Below, one piece after another: positions 1 through 9,028 of a DNA stretch of 64,000 nucleotides (position 1 is the first letter of the stretch; each line of letters begins with the position of its first letter). The notes beneath the pieces were generated by a model. The model did not search any database. It was not told the DNA's origin and saw only the letters and a program-made list of their open reading frames with translations. A program made the translations under genes and the position numbers. The stretch comes from an uncultured Propionibacteriaceae bacterium (GTDB lineage Bacteria > Actinomycetota > Actinomycetes > Propionibacteriales > Propionibacteriaceae), in contig CALLVV010000031.1 in NCBI GenBank assembly GCA_938012815.1, positions 33,056 through 97,055 on the forward strand, written 5' to 3'.

Positions 1-684
1 GAAACCCGAATGGATCTCGCGGCGTCCACCGTGAACCTGATGAAGAAGGTGATTCCGCCACTGGTGGAACGCTCCCCGGATGCGATTTTCCTCATGGTGA
101 CCAATCCGGTGGATGTCACCACCTATGCGGCGTTGAAGATCAGCGGTCTGCCCCGCAATCAGCTGTTCGGGTCGGGTACGGTGCTGGATTCCTCCAGGTT
201 GCGGTACCTCGTCGCGGAGGCCTGTGAGGTCGCGGTGGTGAACGTGCACGCATATATCGCTGGTGAGCACGGCGACTCCGAGATTCCGTTGTGGAGCGCA
301 GCCACCATTGGCGGTGTTCCACTGCTGGACTGGGAACGCCAGACCGGGAAGCTGGATGAATCCACCCGCGACTCGATCGCGGACCAGGTGGTGAACGCCG
401 CCTACGAGGTGATCGCGGGAAAGGGTGCCACCAACTACGCGATCGGGCTGGCGGCCACTCGGATCATCGAATCGGTGCTGCGTGACGAACACCGAGTGCT
501 CCCGGTATCGAGTCTCGTGGAGGACTGGTACGGCATCAAGGATGTGTGCCTCTCTGTTCCCACCATCGTCGATCGCCAAGGCGCCGGACAAAGCCTCAGG
601 CAGCCACTGACCGACGGAGAGCTCGGTTGCATGCACGAATCCTCCGATGCGATTCGCCACACGCTGAATTCGTTGGGGTTCTGA
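1..684 (+). CDS. ldh: L-lactate dehydrogenase, C-terminal part (5' end outside window)
   Basis: Interconverts pyruvate and L-lactate with NAD(H) in the cytoplasm. The reading frame is open from base 1, so the N-terminal Rossmann glycine motif and first strands are missing. The visible part starts within the ETR-(M/L)-DL segment that precedes the substrate loop helix. It then shows the NPVDV motif, the GSGTVLDSSRLR region (with the substrate-orienting arginine) and the catalytic histidine in GEHGDSE. These residues favour LDH over malate dehydrogenase, although the families are related. The gene is followed by a strong inverted repeat shared with the convergent Crp/Fnr gene. The ATG at 10 is internal and not a credible start. 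Confidence 0.93.
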   Translation, partial: ETRMDLAASTVNLMKKVIPPLVERSPDAIFLMVTNPVDVTTYAALKISGLPRNQLFGSGTVLDSSRLRYLVAEACEVAVVNVHAYIAGEHGDSEIPLWSAATIGGVPLLDWERQTGKLDESTRDSIADQVVNAAYEVIAGKGATNYAIGLAATRIIESVLRDEHRVLPVSSLVEDWYGIKDVCLSVPTIVDRQGAGQSLRQPLTDGELGCMHESSDAIRHTLNSLGF

Positions 685-694
685 GGTTCTGAAC

Positions 695-735
695 CCGCCC
701 GTTCCCTGGTCAGGAGCCGATCGGGGAACGGGCGG
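695..735. terminator. Bidirectional terminator between ldh and the Crp/Fnr gene
   Basis: A perfect 12-bp inverted repeat (CCGCCCGTTCCC with its complement) is separated by a 17-nt loop. It lies 10 bp after the ldh stop and 5 bp from the stop of the convergent gene. No long T-run follows, which is common in high-GC actinobacteria. The terminator role is inferred from position and stem strength. Confidence 0.7.
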
Positions 736-740
736 TGTGA

Positions 741-1430
741 TCAGGCCGTGTGCTCTCGTGCCGCCGGCCGTGGAATGGCCCCGCGCTGGCGCAACCGGGA
801 GACCACGCGGTTCAGGCCCACGGGGGTCAGGCCGAGGTACTGGGCCACCTCGCGCTGCGACATCCGTGCCGCCAGGCGCGGATATTCCTGCAGGAACGCG
901 AGGTAGCGCTCCTCGGTGCTCATGGTCAGGGACTGGTACTCGCGGTGCGTGTGATAGGCCACCAGACGCAGCAGAACGACGGTGATGAAGCGATACCACT
1001 CGGGATGGCGCTTCCCGAGGGCGGACAGAAGGCGTATCGGGGTGCCGACGATGATTGAATTCTCTTTCGCCAACGCGCGCTTGCGGGAGAGCGCGAGTGG
1101 GGAATCCATGATCTGGTGGTTCGTGGGCAGACCCAGCAACTCGCTGAACTCGCGGGGGTTCGTGTTGAGGAAGACGTCTCCTTGTTGCACGTAACTGGCG
1201 ATGTGGGTTTTGCCCTTGATGGCGACCATGGACGCGATGGCTCCGTTCAACACCAGCCACATCATGGGCTGGTTCCCGTTGGGTAGTGGTTGCCCGGAAT
1301 CTATCTCCATCGCGATGGAGGAGGTCGCGAACAAGTTCCAGCCCGGCATGGGACAGCCGACGATATTCTCCACGGACCGTCGCGCGATGTGCTCCCAACG
1401 GGTGCCTACGAGGTGGGTGGCACTGCTCAT
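741..1430 (-). CDS. Crp/Fnr-family transcriptional regulator
   Basis: A 229-residue protein with a cyclic-nucleotide-binding-like beta-roll (about residues 40-130) and a C-terminal winged helix-turn-helix (about 185-220, containing SQREVAQYLGLTPVGLNRVV). The length and two-domain order are those of the Crp/Fnr family. No Fnr-type cysteine cluster is visible at the N-terminus, so oxygen sensing by an iron-sulfur cluster is unlikely. The effector is unknown. Two copies of the palindrome AGTTAACT lie just upstream of the start (1448-1455 and 1471-1478), a plausible autoregulatory operator. The gene converges on ldh, but control of ldh is not shown. Confidence 0.85.
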   Translation of the reverse strand: MSSATHLVGTRWEHIARRSVENIVGCPMPGWNLFATSSIAMEIDSGQPLPNGNQPMMWLVLNGAIASMVAIKGKTHIASYVQQGDVFLNTNPREFSELLGLPTNHQIMDSPLALSRKRALAKENSIIVGTPIRLLSALGKRHPEWYRFITVVLLRLVAYHTHREYQSLTMSTEERYLAFLQEYPRLAARMSQREVAQYLGLTPVGLNRVVSRLRQRGAIPRPAAREHTA

Positions 1431-1447
1431 GATCAGATCTTAACCCC

Positions 1448-1478
1448 AGTTAACTAGTGATTTCTCCGATAGTTAACT
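1448..1478. promoter_or_regulatory. Paired AGTTAACT palindromes upstream of the Crp/Fnr gene
   Basis: Two identical 8-bp palindromes, AGTTAACT, start 23 bp apart (about two helical turns) in an AT-rich patch immediately upstream of the regulator start. They look like an operator pair. A third copy is at 62302-62309, upstream of the glucan operon. The rest of the 1431-1755 intergenic stretch holds no gene that I can support. Confidence 0.4.
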
Positions 1479-1755
1479 GTATCTGAGTCCAAAATGCAAA
1501 ACGTTGGCAAACTGAAGGTGATTGTACGCTCCGCCGGACTCGTGTGATTGATGATTTGCTCACACCGGAGGTTTTGCCGTTGGACGTCGTTGGCCCCGGG
1601 CCGGGTATCAGGGTAGTACCCCTGGTCGGCCTCCGGGGAAGCGTGGCACCGTGGTCTGGGAGGAGTTCGTGAACCACATTCTCTGGGACGATGCTCTTCC
1701 AGCGGGGGGAGATTAGTTTGGGACTGTCAGTTCAAGAATTGAGGAAGGTACCGAC

Positions 1756-2505
1756 GTGAGCATCGCTCCACCCGCAGCGCCCCCCGCCTGTGGCGCTCAG
1801 AATCTGACGAAGGTGTTCGGGGAGGGCGGGCCTCGGCCCGTCGTCGCCGTCAACAACGTGAACCTCGCCATCGAAGCCGGATCTTTCACGGCCATCATGG
1901 GACCCTCAGGATCCGGGAAATCGACGTTGATGCACTGCATGGCGGGCCTGGACCGCGTCACCAGCGGATCGGTGTGGGTGGGTGATCAGGACCTGTCCCG
2001 CCTATCCGAACGGCAGGTCACCAGGATTCGGCGGGATCGGATCGGGTTCGTCTTCCAGTCTTTCAACCTGCTTCCCACTCTCACCGCGGAGCAGAACATC
2101 CTGCTGCCGCTGGAACTGGCGGGCCGCAAACCGGACCGTGGGATGTTCAGGGAGATAGTCGGCTCCCTCGGACTCGATGAACGTCTCACTCACCGCCCGA
2201 GCCAGCTCTCCGGGGGACAGCAGCAGCGGGTCGCGATTGCGCGGGCGCTGGTCACGCGCCCCCAGGTGATATTTGCCGATGAACCAACGGGCGCTCTCGA
2301 CTCCCGCACGGGAACCGCCCTCCTGCACTACCTGCAGCGATGTTCCCGCGAACAGGGGCAGACCATCATCATGGTCACCCACGACCCGAAGGCCGCGGGA
2401 TACGCGGACCGGGCCCTGGTGCTCTCCGACGGGAGCATCGTCGATGACGTGTCCCAGCCCTCCGCCGAGATCATGCTCGCCAGTCTCGGGCGTCTGGGGG
2501 CGTGA
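1756..2505 (+). CDS. ABC transporter ATP-binding protein, MacB/LolD type
   Basis: This 249-residue nucleotide-binding subunit powers the FtsX-type permease encoded next. It has Walker [10 protein letters not shown] (residues 49-57), signature LSGGQQQR (about 152-159), Walker B with catalytic glutamate in [10 protein letters not shown], and the switch histidine in MVTHD. The sequence is typical of the MacB/LolD/YknY family, which exports lipoproteins, antibiotics or peptides or relays mechanical signals rather than importing nutrients. The start follows GAGGAAGG at a usual distance. The stop overlaps the permease start (GTGA), so the two are translationally coupled. Confidence 0.92.
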   Translation: MSIAPPAAPPACGAQNLTKVFGEGGPRPVVAVNNVNLAIEAGSFTAIMGPSGSGKSTLMHCMAGLDRVTSGSVWVGDQDLSRLSERQVTRIRRDRIGFVFQSFNLLPTLTAEQNILLPLELAGRKPDRGMFREIVGSLGLDERLTHRPSQLSGGQQQRVAIARALVTRPQVIFADEPTGALDSRTGTALLHYLQRCSREQGQTIIMVTHDPKAAGYADRALVLSDGSIVDDVSQPSAEIMLASLGRLGA

Positions 2506-4928
2506 TGCTACGAGACGCCATCAACGAGATCCGGCTGCACCCTGGCCGGTTCGCCGCGACGCTGCTCGCCGTCGCGATCAGCGTCGGATTCATCTCAGCA
2601 ATCATGATCGGGGTGCGCACCGAGGAGAACTCGATGATGCATTCCGGGGTGATTGCGGTCTCGAAGTCCGACGTGGTGGTCGAGCAGACCGGCACGGATC
2701 GGCAGATCAGGCCGGAGGAGATACTCGAGACCATTCAGGGCGCCTCCGGGGTGACGAAGGCAGAGGCCTCTCTTTCCGCGACCTTACCCATGAACCATGG
2801 GGATTTCTCGACCTACGCCAACGCGATCATGCTGCCCTCGCCCGAGTTCCGCTGGGCCTCCCTCGCCGAGGGCACCTGGCCCTCAGGGGAGGGAGAGATC
2901 ACCTTGGCCAAGGCGGGAGCGGAGAAACTCCACGTGAAGGTCGGGGACGAGATCACCACGGGCAGCGCGGAGGGCGAAGGGGGCACCCGATACCGGGTCG
3001 TCGGCGTCACCAACGACGCGCCCTCACTCTACTTGACGAGCTCCTACGTCACCGGTTTCGGGCCGGACCGGCAGGCGAGCATGTGGGTTGTCAAGGCCCA
3101 GGACCCGGCGGCGGCTGTCGCGTCCATTCAGCGGGCCCTCGAACCGTTCGGGGCCGACAACTTCAAGGTCAGGACCACGGATGACTACCGTGCCGATCAG
3201 ATGAAGCAGCTCACGGGTGGGCTCGACGTCTTCCGCAACCTCCTGCTGGGATTCGCCGCGATCTCCGCGGTCGTCGGCACGATCATCATCGCCAACACCT
3301 TCACGATCCTCGTCACCCAGCGCCGACGCCAGATCGGTCTGCTGCGGGCCGTCGGCGCGTCGCCGGGGCAGGTCGCAGGGAGGCTCTTCGCGGAGGCCGT
3401 CCTGCTGGGGCTCGTCGGTTCGCTGCTCGGTGTGGGCATCGGGGCCGGCGTCGCTGCGGCGGCGGGTATCTGGACGGGCGCCATCTACTGGGGCCTGGTG
3501 CTCCCGGTCGGTGAGCTGGGTATCGCCGTCCTCGCCGGTGTGCTGATAACCGTGCTGTCGATGATTGGCCCGTCGCTCGCCGCGACCAGGGTCAGCCCCC
3601 TCGAGGCCCTGCAGGTGGTGCCCAGCGCCTCCCGCGTCAAACGGTTGGGCATCACCCGTGGGGTGTTCTGCTGCCTGTTCCTGCTCCTGGGGGGTGGCAT
3701 GGTCTTCCAGGCCTTCGCCGACTCGACCAGAGGGCTGCTCTGGGCCATTGGCGGCGGCGGTTTCCTCTCCTTGGCCATTCTGCTGGCGGCGCCGTTCTAC
3801 GTGCCCGTGTTGCTGCGCTTGTTCGGATGGATCTTCGGGTTCATGGGCTCCACGGTCAAGCTGGCCACCAGCAACTCCGTCAGGAATCCCCGTCGCGCCT
3901 CGGCCACGGCGGTGGCCCTGATGCTCGCGGTGGGGCTCGTGGTCACTCTCCAGGTGGCCGTTTCCACCATGCGCACCTCGGCCCTTTCCGAGATCAACCA
4001 GCGCTACCCGGTGGATGTCAGCGTGCGAGACTTCGATGGCCCCCTCAAGTCCGGTGTGGTGGAGGAACTCCGCAGGAACGATGGGGTAGCGAAGGTGGTG
4101 GAGATCTCCAGCAAACAGGTCGACCTGAACCACATGCCGTTCTCCGTCCGCAACGTGAACGCCGCCCGCGCCGAGCTTGGCCTCCCCGACCGGATGAATG
4201 CCCCGGACGGGGTGATCCTGGTCTCGGAATCCGCGACCGGCCACCTGCCCGGCCGGGTGGATCTACCGGGTGCGGGACAGGTCGAGGTGCGCTCCTCGAA
4301 GTCGGTTGCCTACGGCATGGCTGTGGTTTCCGAGGCCACCTTCGAGAAACTGTCTGGGCAGAGTGAGGTCCGGGAGGCCTGGGTCAAGTTGACGGACCGG
4401 ACCTCCAGCACCGCCCTGAACCAGGTGATGAAGGTGGTCTCTCCTCTGACCTCGGAGGCCGAAATCGGTGGTGGCGCCGCCATGGCCGGGGTGCTGGAGC
4501 AGATCGTGAACGTGCTTCTCATGGTGTTGACCGCGTTGCTCGGTGTCGCCGTGGTGATCGCCCTGGTCGGTGTCGGCAACACCCTCGGTCTGTCGGTGAT
4601 CGAACGGCAACGCGAGTCGGCGCTGCTGCGGGCCCTCGGCATGCAGCGCAGGTCGCTCCGGTTGATGCTGCTGACCGAGGCGATGCTGCTGGCCGCGGTG
4701 GGCATCGTGATGGGTGTCGCGGCCGGTTCGTTCTTCGGCTGGCTGGGTGTGGTCACGTCGCTCGGGATGATGGAGGAATACTCCCGGCCCGAGGCGGTGT
4801 TCTCCGTCGACATGTTCTACACGGGCGGCCTGATCCTGGTCTGCGTGGCTGCGGCGGCCATCGCGTCGGTGCTGCCCGGCAGGCGCGCCGCCAACGCCAC
4901 CCCGACGGAGGCTCTCGCGGCCGAGTAG
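2502..4928 (+). CDS. FtsX-family ABC transporter permease (two FtsX domains)
   Basis: An 808-residue membrane protein with an N-terminal transmembrane helix (about residues 12-32) and an extracellular domain. This is followed by an FtsX helix bundle (about 245-375), further membrane helices (about 385-440 and 470-490), a second extracellular domain (about 500-650) and a second FtsX bundle (about 660-800) ending in the typical PTEALAAE. The duplicated FtsX arrangement is standard for actinobacterial MacB-like permeases. It starts with GTG overlapping the ATPase stop. The substrate cannot be read from sequence. A perfect 48-bp palindrome follows the stop codon. Confidence 0.92.
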   Translation: MMLRDAINEIRLHPGRFAATLLAVAISVGFISAIMIGVRTEENSMMHSGVIAVSKSDVVVEQTGTDRQIRPEEILETIQGASGVTKAEASLSATLPMNHGDFSTYANAIMLPSPEFRWASLAEGTWPSGEGEITLAKAGAEKLHVKVGDEITTGSAEGEGGTRYRVVGVTNDAPSLYLTSSYVTGFGPDRQASMWVVKAQDPAAAVASIQRALEPFGADNFKVRTTDDYRADQMKQLTGGLDVFRNLLLGFAAISAVVGTIIIANTFTILVTQRRRQIGLLRAVGASPGQVAGRLFAEAVLLGLVGSLLGVGIGAGVAAAAGIWTGAIYWGLVLPVGELGIAVLAGVLITVLSMIGPSLAATRVSPLEALQVVPSASRVKRLGITRGVFCCLFLLLGGGMVFQAFADSTRGLLWAIGGGGFLSLAILLAAPFYVPVLLRLFGWIFGFMGSTVKLATSNSVRNPRRASATAVALMLAVGLVVTLQVAVSTMRTSALSEINQRYPVDVSVRDFDGPLKSGVVEELRRNDGVAKVVEISSKQVDLNHMPFSVRNVNAARAELGLPDRMNAPDGVILVSESATGHLPGRVDLPGAGQVEVRSSKSVAYGMAVVSEATFEKLSGQSEVREAWVKLTDRTSSTALNQVMKVVSPLTSEAEIGGGAAMAGVLEQIVNVLLMVLTALLGVAVVIALVGVGNTLGLSVIERQRESALLRALGMQRRSLRLMLLTEAMLLAAVGIVMGVAAGSFFGWLGVVTSLGMMEEYSRPEAVFSVDMFYTGGLILVCVAAAAIASVLPGRRAANATPTEALAAE

Positions 4929-4955
4929 CACCACCAGCTGAGAGGCGCCGGAAGG

Positions 4956-5003
4956 ACCGAGTGGCTGGTGCCGATCCCGCGGGATCGGCACCAGCCACTC
5001 GGT
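4956..5003. terminator. Perfect 48-bp palindrome after the FtsX permease
   Basis: Two 24-bp arms are exactly complementary with no spacer, centred between 4979 and 4980, 27 bp after the permease stop. RNA from either strand would form a very stable hairpin. Transcription termination is the simplest reading. No T-run follows. Confidence 0.7.
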
Positions 5004-5112
5004 CGTTAAGGGAACGGCGGGAGGAGATCGTGAAGATCATGGAAACCGCCACGGACCTTCCTGGTTGCTTCCATGTTTTTCGGAGGCACCTCAACGTTGA
5101 AGGAGCAGGACA

Positions 5113-5163
5113 ATGAGACGAACCGCGGCAGCGCTGGTCGACGAGAAAAAGAATCGGCCGTAA
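5113..5163 (+). CDS. Possible 16-residue micro-ORF
   Basis: A short frame (MRRTAAALVDEKKNRP) begins at an ATG placed 8 nt after the strong ribosome binding site GAAGGAG. No relative is recognised. It could be a leader peptide or the remains of a gene start. The surrounding 5004-5650 stretch contains two overlapping open frames on opposite strands (5240-5626 plus; 5212-5661 minus). Neither has a recognisable domain, a good ribosome binding site or convincing codon bias, so I leave them uncalled. Confidence 0.2.
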   Translation: MRRTAAALVDEKKNRP

Positions 5164-5670
5164 AGAAGTCATTCACACGGACGGGTGGGTTGATTTCCGA
5201 TCGTGCTCAGGTCAGGCGGAGCCGGGAAACGGCACCGCGATGACAGGTGCGCAGGACGCCTCCATGGCGAACGGGGCAGACCCGAATGAATCAACGTCCG
5301 TCGAGCCCACCGATGGGCAGGCCATTCCGACGACAGCCGGCGCGGATGCGAACGGATCGACTTCTTCAACCTCCGTCAGCGTGCGCGGGCTGCCCGATGG
5401 GGAACCCCGGGAAGCGGCATTGAAACAGATGCACGAGGAGAGAAGCCGGTCGTCGGCCTCTTCAAGCTCAAGCTCGTATGCGCTGAGCATGTCCGGTTTC
5501 AAGTCCGGGGTGGGGCCATGGCGACCCCGCGCGGGGCACCGCGTTACCACTGGAGTCCGTCTCTCGCCTCGGCCCGTTCCCGGTCCTTCAGCGGGTTCTG
5601 TTTCGCCGGTGGCCCGTACCCACTGAACCGGTAGCTGGTCCCGTTCTGCTCTTGCGCCCACCGTACTTAC

Positions 5671-5691
5671 TGTATATGCTGCATATATACA
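5671..5691. promoter_or_regulatory. Operator of the GntR/YtrA-type regulator
   Basis: An AT-rich imperfect palindrome of the form TGTATATG...CATATATACA stands in otherwise GC-rich DNA, directly before the ribosome binding site AGAAGGGAGG of the GntR gene. YtrA-subfamily regulators usually bind such sites in their own promoters, so autorepression of the whole ABC cassette is likely. Confidence 0.65.
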
Positions 5692-5702
5692 GAAGGGAGG
5701 GT

Positions 5703-6089
5703 GTGGTGGACGTCGTGTTGTCGAACACCGCGGGGATCCCGATCTACGTCCAGATAGAGGATCAGATCAAGGCGGCGATCCTGCGCGGCGAGGTCTCCGA
5801 GGGGGAGGCGCTGCCCTCCATTCGGGCCCTCGCCCGCGACCTCAGGGTCTCCGTCATCACCACCACCCGCGCCTACGCGGAACTGGTGGCCGACGGGCTC
5901 GTGGCCAACGTGCCCGGAAAGGGGTACTTCGTCCTGCCGCGCGATGCCGAACTCGTTCGTGAACAGGTGCTCCGTGAGGTGGAGACCCATTTCGCGAACG
6001 GTGTGGCCGTGGCCCGGCTGGCCGACATCGATGACGACGAGATCCGCTCCATCCTCGAACTCGCTCTCACTCAAAGGGAGGACGCATGA
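5703..6089 (+). CDS. GntR-family (YtrA subfamily) transcriptional regulator
   Basis: About 128 residues. The N-terminal winged helix of GntR type includes GIPIYVQIEDQIKAAILRGE and LPSIRALARDLRVS. A short C-terminal tail of some 50 residues lacks an effector domain, which defines the YtrA subfamily. I chose the GTG pair at 5703/5706 because AGAAGGGAGG lies just upstream; the open frame extends to 5652 without a ribosome binding site. The stop overlaps the ABC ATPase start (ATGA). YtrA regulators typically sit in front of ABC-2 transporters induced by cell-envelope antibiotics, and the layout here is identical. Confidence 0.88.
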   Translation: MVDVVLSNTAGIPIYVQIEDQIKAAILRGEVSEGEALPSIRALARDLRVSVITTTRAYAELVADGLVANVPGKGYFVLPRDAELVREQVLREVETHFANGVAVARLADIDDDEIRSILELALTQREDA

Positions 6090-6922
6090 CCAGCGACAAT
6101 CTCCTCGCGCTGAAGGGAATCACCAAGCAGTACAAGGAGTTCCGTCTCGGTCCCTTGGACCTGAGCGTGCCTCGCGGCTACGTGATGGGTCTGGTTGGGG
6201 CCAACGGGGCGGGCAAGACCACCGCCATCAAGATCGCCCTCGGGGCGGTGCTCCCCGGGAACGGGTCGGTGCACCTGATCGACAAGAGCCGTGTTGGTGT
6301 GGTTCTCGACCGGCCATACTGGCCCTCCAGCTGGCGGGTCTGTGACATCTCCCGGCTGCTCGGCCCGTTCTACCCCGACTGGAACCAGCGGGTCTTCGAC
6401 GAGCTGTGCGAGTGGGCCGGGGCCTCGCAACGACTGAAGGCGAAGGAGTTCTCCCGCGGCATGGGGATGAAGGTGCAGGTGGCGGTCGCGTTGGCGCACC
6501 GGGCCGAGTTGCTGGTGCTCGACGAACCGACCAGCGGCCTCGACCCCCTGGCCCGCGGGGAGCTGCTGGACAAGCTGTCCGAGTTCATGACCAGTGAGCG
6601 GCACTCTGTCCTCTTCTCCACCCACATCACCACCGACCTGGACCGCATCGCCGACCTGGTCACCATCCTCGACGCAGGCAGGGTGATCGCATCCGGTTCC
6701 CGCGAAGACTTGCTCGAGACGTGGGTGATGGTTCGTGGCGGTGTCGCCGACCTGACCGATGACCTGAGTTCCCGGGTTCGTGGCCTCAGGCGGCACTCCG
6801 TCGGTTGGGAAGGGCTGCTTCCCGCTGCCGACCTGGGGCTGTGTGGCCCCGGTGTCGTGGCTGAAGCCCCATCGATTGAGGAGTTGCTGGTGCATCTCGC
6901 GAAGGAGCACAAAGATGCGTGA
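6086..6922 (+). CDS. ABC-2 type transporter ATP-binding protein
   Basis: A 278-residue ATPase. Walker A is GANGAGKTTAIK (about residues 38-49), the signature is degenerate (FSRGMGMKVQVAVAL), Walker B is LLVLDEPTSGLDP, and the switch histidine is in FSTHI. The degenerate signature and C-terminal extension are typical of drug/bacteriocin-type ABC-2 exporters. It overlaps the GntR gene by 4 nt and the first permease by 8 nt, so it belongs to one operon. A role in antibiotic or bacteriocin resistance is inferred from the YtrA context only. Confidence 0.9.
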   Translation: MTSDNLLALKGITKQYKEFRLGPLDLSVPRGYVMGLVGANGAGKTTAIKIALGAVLPGNGSVHLIDKSRVGVVLDRPYWPSSWRVCDISRLLGPFYPDWNQRVFDELCEWAGASQRLKAKEFSRGMGMKVQVAVALAHRAELLVLDEPTSGLDPLARGELLDKLSEFMTSERHSVLFSTHITTDLDRIADLVTILDAGRVIASGSREDLLETWVMVRGGVADLTDDLSSRVRGLRRHSVGWEGLLPAADLGLCGPGVVAEAPSIEELLVHLAKEHKDA

Positions 6923-7571
6923 ACTCAAGGCCATGGTGATGGTTGACCTGACTAGAGTTTTCAGGTCATTTCTGGTGCCTGCAATGCTTGCGCTGATAAT
7001 CTTCAAAATGTGGGCAGGGAAGCAGGAAGAGATCTTTTCCTACGGTTTTTACGTGCTGGTGCTGGCTACGATCGTCTTCTATCTCGATATCGACCGGGAC
7101 GGAGAGGGGAAGACGTTCCTGCTTCTCGATTCCCTACCTTTGCGTCGCCGAACGGTGATGATCTCGCACTATCTGATAACGTCAATCCTCCTGGTTGTCT
7201 TCGAAGTCCTTGCCTCCGTCATGCTGGTGGTTGGATCGGCTCTGGGAATGCCCGTCGATGCAGGCTGGCCTGCTGTTGCTGCACGTGATACGGGAATCAT
7301 GCTGATAGTTTTCTCCGTACTGATTCCTATATATATCGGATTTAAAAGTTCTTGGGCAAAAGTGTTTTTTCCGATGCTCATGATCTTTGTGGTTTCCGGA
7401 CTGCTGGGATTTCGTGCAGGGATAATGTCGGCGCCCCAGGCTGCGCGGTCGCAGTCCTTCGAGTCCTGGTTCCTGGGTGCGGTGCCATGGTTGCTGCTGC
7501 TCGTCGGGCTGGCAGCCTGGGTTGCATCGCTGTTCGTGTCCATTCGCAACTACGAGCGGCAGGATCACTGA
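6915..7571 (+). CDS. ABC-2 family permease, copy 1
   Basis: A 218-residue integral membrane protein with about six hydrophobic helices and no recognisable enzymatic motif. The ATG at 6915 overlaps the ATPase stop by 8 nt; upstream in-frame ATGs lie inside the ATPase gene and are unlikely. The C-terminus (FVSIRNYERQDH) and the motif DSLPLRRRTVMISHYLI recur in the next gene, so the two permeases are paralogues and may form a heterodimer. The coding region is clearly AT-richer than its neighbours, with many codons ending in A or T. This hints at horizontal acquisition. Confidence 0.8.
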   Translation: MRELKAMVMVDLTRVFRSFLVPAMLALIIFKMWAGKQEEIFSYGFYVLVLATIVFYLDIDRDGEGKTFLLLDSLPLRRRTVMISHYLITSILLVVFEVLASVMLVVGSALGMPVDAGWPAVAARDTGIMLIVFSVLIPIYIGFKSSWAKVFFPMLMIFVVSGLLGFRAGIMSAPQAARSQSFESWFLGAVPWLLLLVGLAAWVASLFVSIRNYERQDH

Positions 7572-7639
7572 TCAGATGAAAACGCAAGAAAAGTTTCGGC
7601 TGAATCATCGTGGCATGGTTGTGTGAAAGTGGTGATGGG

Positions 7640-8275
7640 ATGCGAGAGCTGGTAAACATCATGAGGGTGGACGTATGGCTTGCGGTTAGAGCCATCGCTG
7701 TTGTGGCTGTTTGGTCTCCGCTCTGGATTCTGTTTCGTGGCTCAAAAGGGGCGTCGGACTACGTTTTTGCTCTCTCTCTGATTCTTCTCGTGATGATGAT
7801 GGGTGCCTTTTATGGCGGTTTTCTCTCTGAAGGGATGAAAGGTCAAGAGTTACTCTACGACACCTTGCCTCTGCGACGTGGGGCCGTGATAGTTTCTCAT
7901 TTCCTGATCTCGTCGGTCATCGTAATCATCTCTGAGGCCATGCTGGTAGCGGTGTTTCTTATTGGAAATTTTGTGGGGGTGGAGTTTGCTGATGACTGGT
8001 GGCTGGACTTTGTCGTACTGGCGGGAATCCTGCTCTTCGTTTATGCGATCGCGGTTCCCGCGATGATCCGTTTTGGAGCCGGGAAAGGAGCTGTCGTGTT
8101 TGTCGGTGTGAGTGCAGTCATGGCGCTGGGTAGCTACTTTCTGCTACAACTGATCTCCCCGATCCTGACGTGGATACAGGCATGGTTACCGTTTCTTTTT
8201 CTGGTCTGCAGTCTGGTGCTCTATGTGGGATCCCTGCCGGTCTCCATTCGTTTCTATCAGCGGCAGGACCACTGA
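7640..8275 (+). CDS. ABC-2 family permease, copy 2
   Basis: A 211-residue paralogue of the preceding permease with the same layout: MREL start, about six membrane helices, an internal DTLPLRRGAVIVSHFLI block and the ending SIRFYQRQDH. I chose the ATG at 7640 because its first residues match copy 1 and GATGGGA lies upstream. It is AT-rich like copy 1. The two permeases probably pair on one ATPase dimer. The gene converges on the glycosylase gene with only 5 bp between stops. Confidence 0.78.
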   Translation: MRELVNIMRVDVWLAVRAIAVVAVWSPLWILFRGSKGASDYVFALSLILLVMMMGAFYGGFLSEGMKGQELLYDTLPLRRGAVIVSHFLISSVIVIISEAMLVAVFLIGNFVGVEFADDWWLDFVVLAGILLFVYAIAVPAMIRFGAGKGAVVFVGVSAVMALGSYFLLQLISPILTWIQAWLPFLFLVCSLVLYVGSLPVSIRFYQRQDH

Positions 8276-8280
8276 CCTTG

Positions 8281-8928
8281 TCAGGAGCGACGTCCGGAGG
8301 TTCCCGGACGGTAGGCGGAGACGCTGGGTTCGTCGGGCAACCAGAAACGCCACGGGTGACGCTCGCCGTCGCCTCCCGGGCCCGACACTCCCACCCGAGG
8401 ACCCGTCGACCACTCACCGGGCGGATCATCGGGCAGCCACCACGACCATTCCTTACCCATCAGGTCGGCGCCGTCGGTCTCGCGCGACGACCCGAGCGCC
8501 TGCCCCAGGTTTCCGGGGCCGCGAGCCAGGTGGTGCTCGGGTAGGGGAGTCGTGCGGGGCCTCGCCGCTCGCCGGCTGCGCGCCAGGGCCGCGCCCTCGA
8601 TGACCTCACCGGCCCGCAGCAGACACCCCGTCGGGACACCCTCCTCGTCGCACACCACGTTCAGGTTGTGGTGCATCCCATAGCTGACATAGCAGTACAG
8701 GTGCCCGGGCTCCCCGAACATGGTGGCGTTGCGGGCGGTGCGGCCTCGGAAGGCGTGCGACCCGGGATCGGCGGGCCCTGCGTAGGCCTCCACCTCCGTG
8801 ATGCGAACCGCGACGGTGCCGTCGCCAGTGGTCCGGGCCAGCACGCAGTCGAGCAACAGCGGTGCGAGATCGAGAACGGGACGACGGAACCAGTCGCGGG
8901 AGGCGCGTGCGAAACCGGGCAGGTCCAT
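8281..8928 (-). CDS. 3-methyladenine DNA glycosylase, AAG/MPG family
   Basis: Removes alkylated purines from DNA by cleaving the N-glycosidic bond, starting base excision repair. The 215-residue protein has the family blocks in order: catalytic glutamate in ITEVEAYAGPADPGSH, NATMFGEPGHLYCYVSYGMH (DNA-intercalating tyrosine region), GCLLRAGEVIEG and LARGPGNLGQALG. The frame runs upstream to 9633 but lies there antisense to the phosphatase gene. The ATG at 8928 gives the usual family N-terminus (DLPGFAR...). It is divergent from the phosphatase with about 100 bp between starts. Confidence 0.9.
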   Translation of the reverse strand: MDLPGFARASRDWFRRPVLDLAPLLLDCVLARTTGDGTVAVRITEVEAYAGPADPGSHAFRGRTARNATMFGEPGHLYCYVSYGMHHNLNVVCDEEGVPTGCLLRAGEVIEGAALARSRRAARPRTTPLPEHHLARGPGNLGQALGSSRETDGADLMGKEWSWWLPDDPPGEWSTGPRVGVSGPGGDGERHPWRFWLPDEPSVSAYRPGTSGRRS

Positions 8929-9028
8929 GGGGGCATTGTGCCTTGGCCAGATTCCGGGGCGGGCCCACCATCCCACCTGGCGGAGCGGCTGCTGGAAGCA
9001 GGGCGCCGCGACCACTAGCCTTCTGCTC

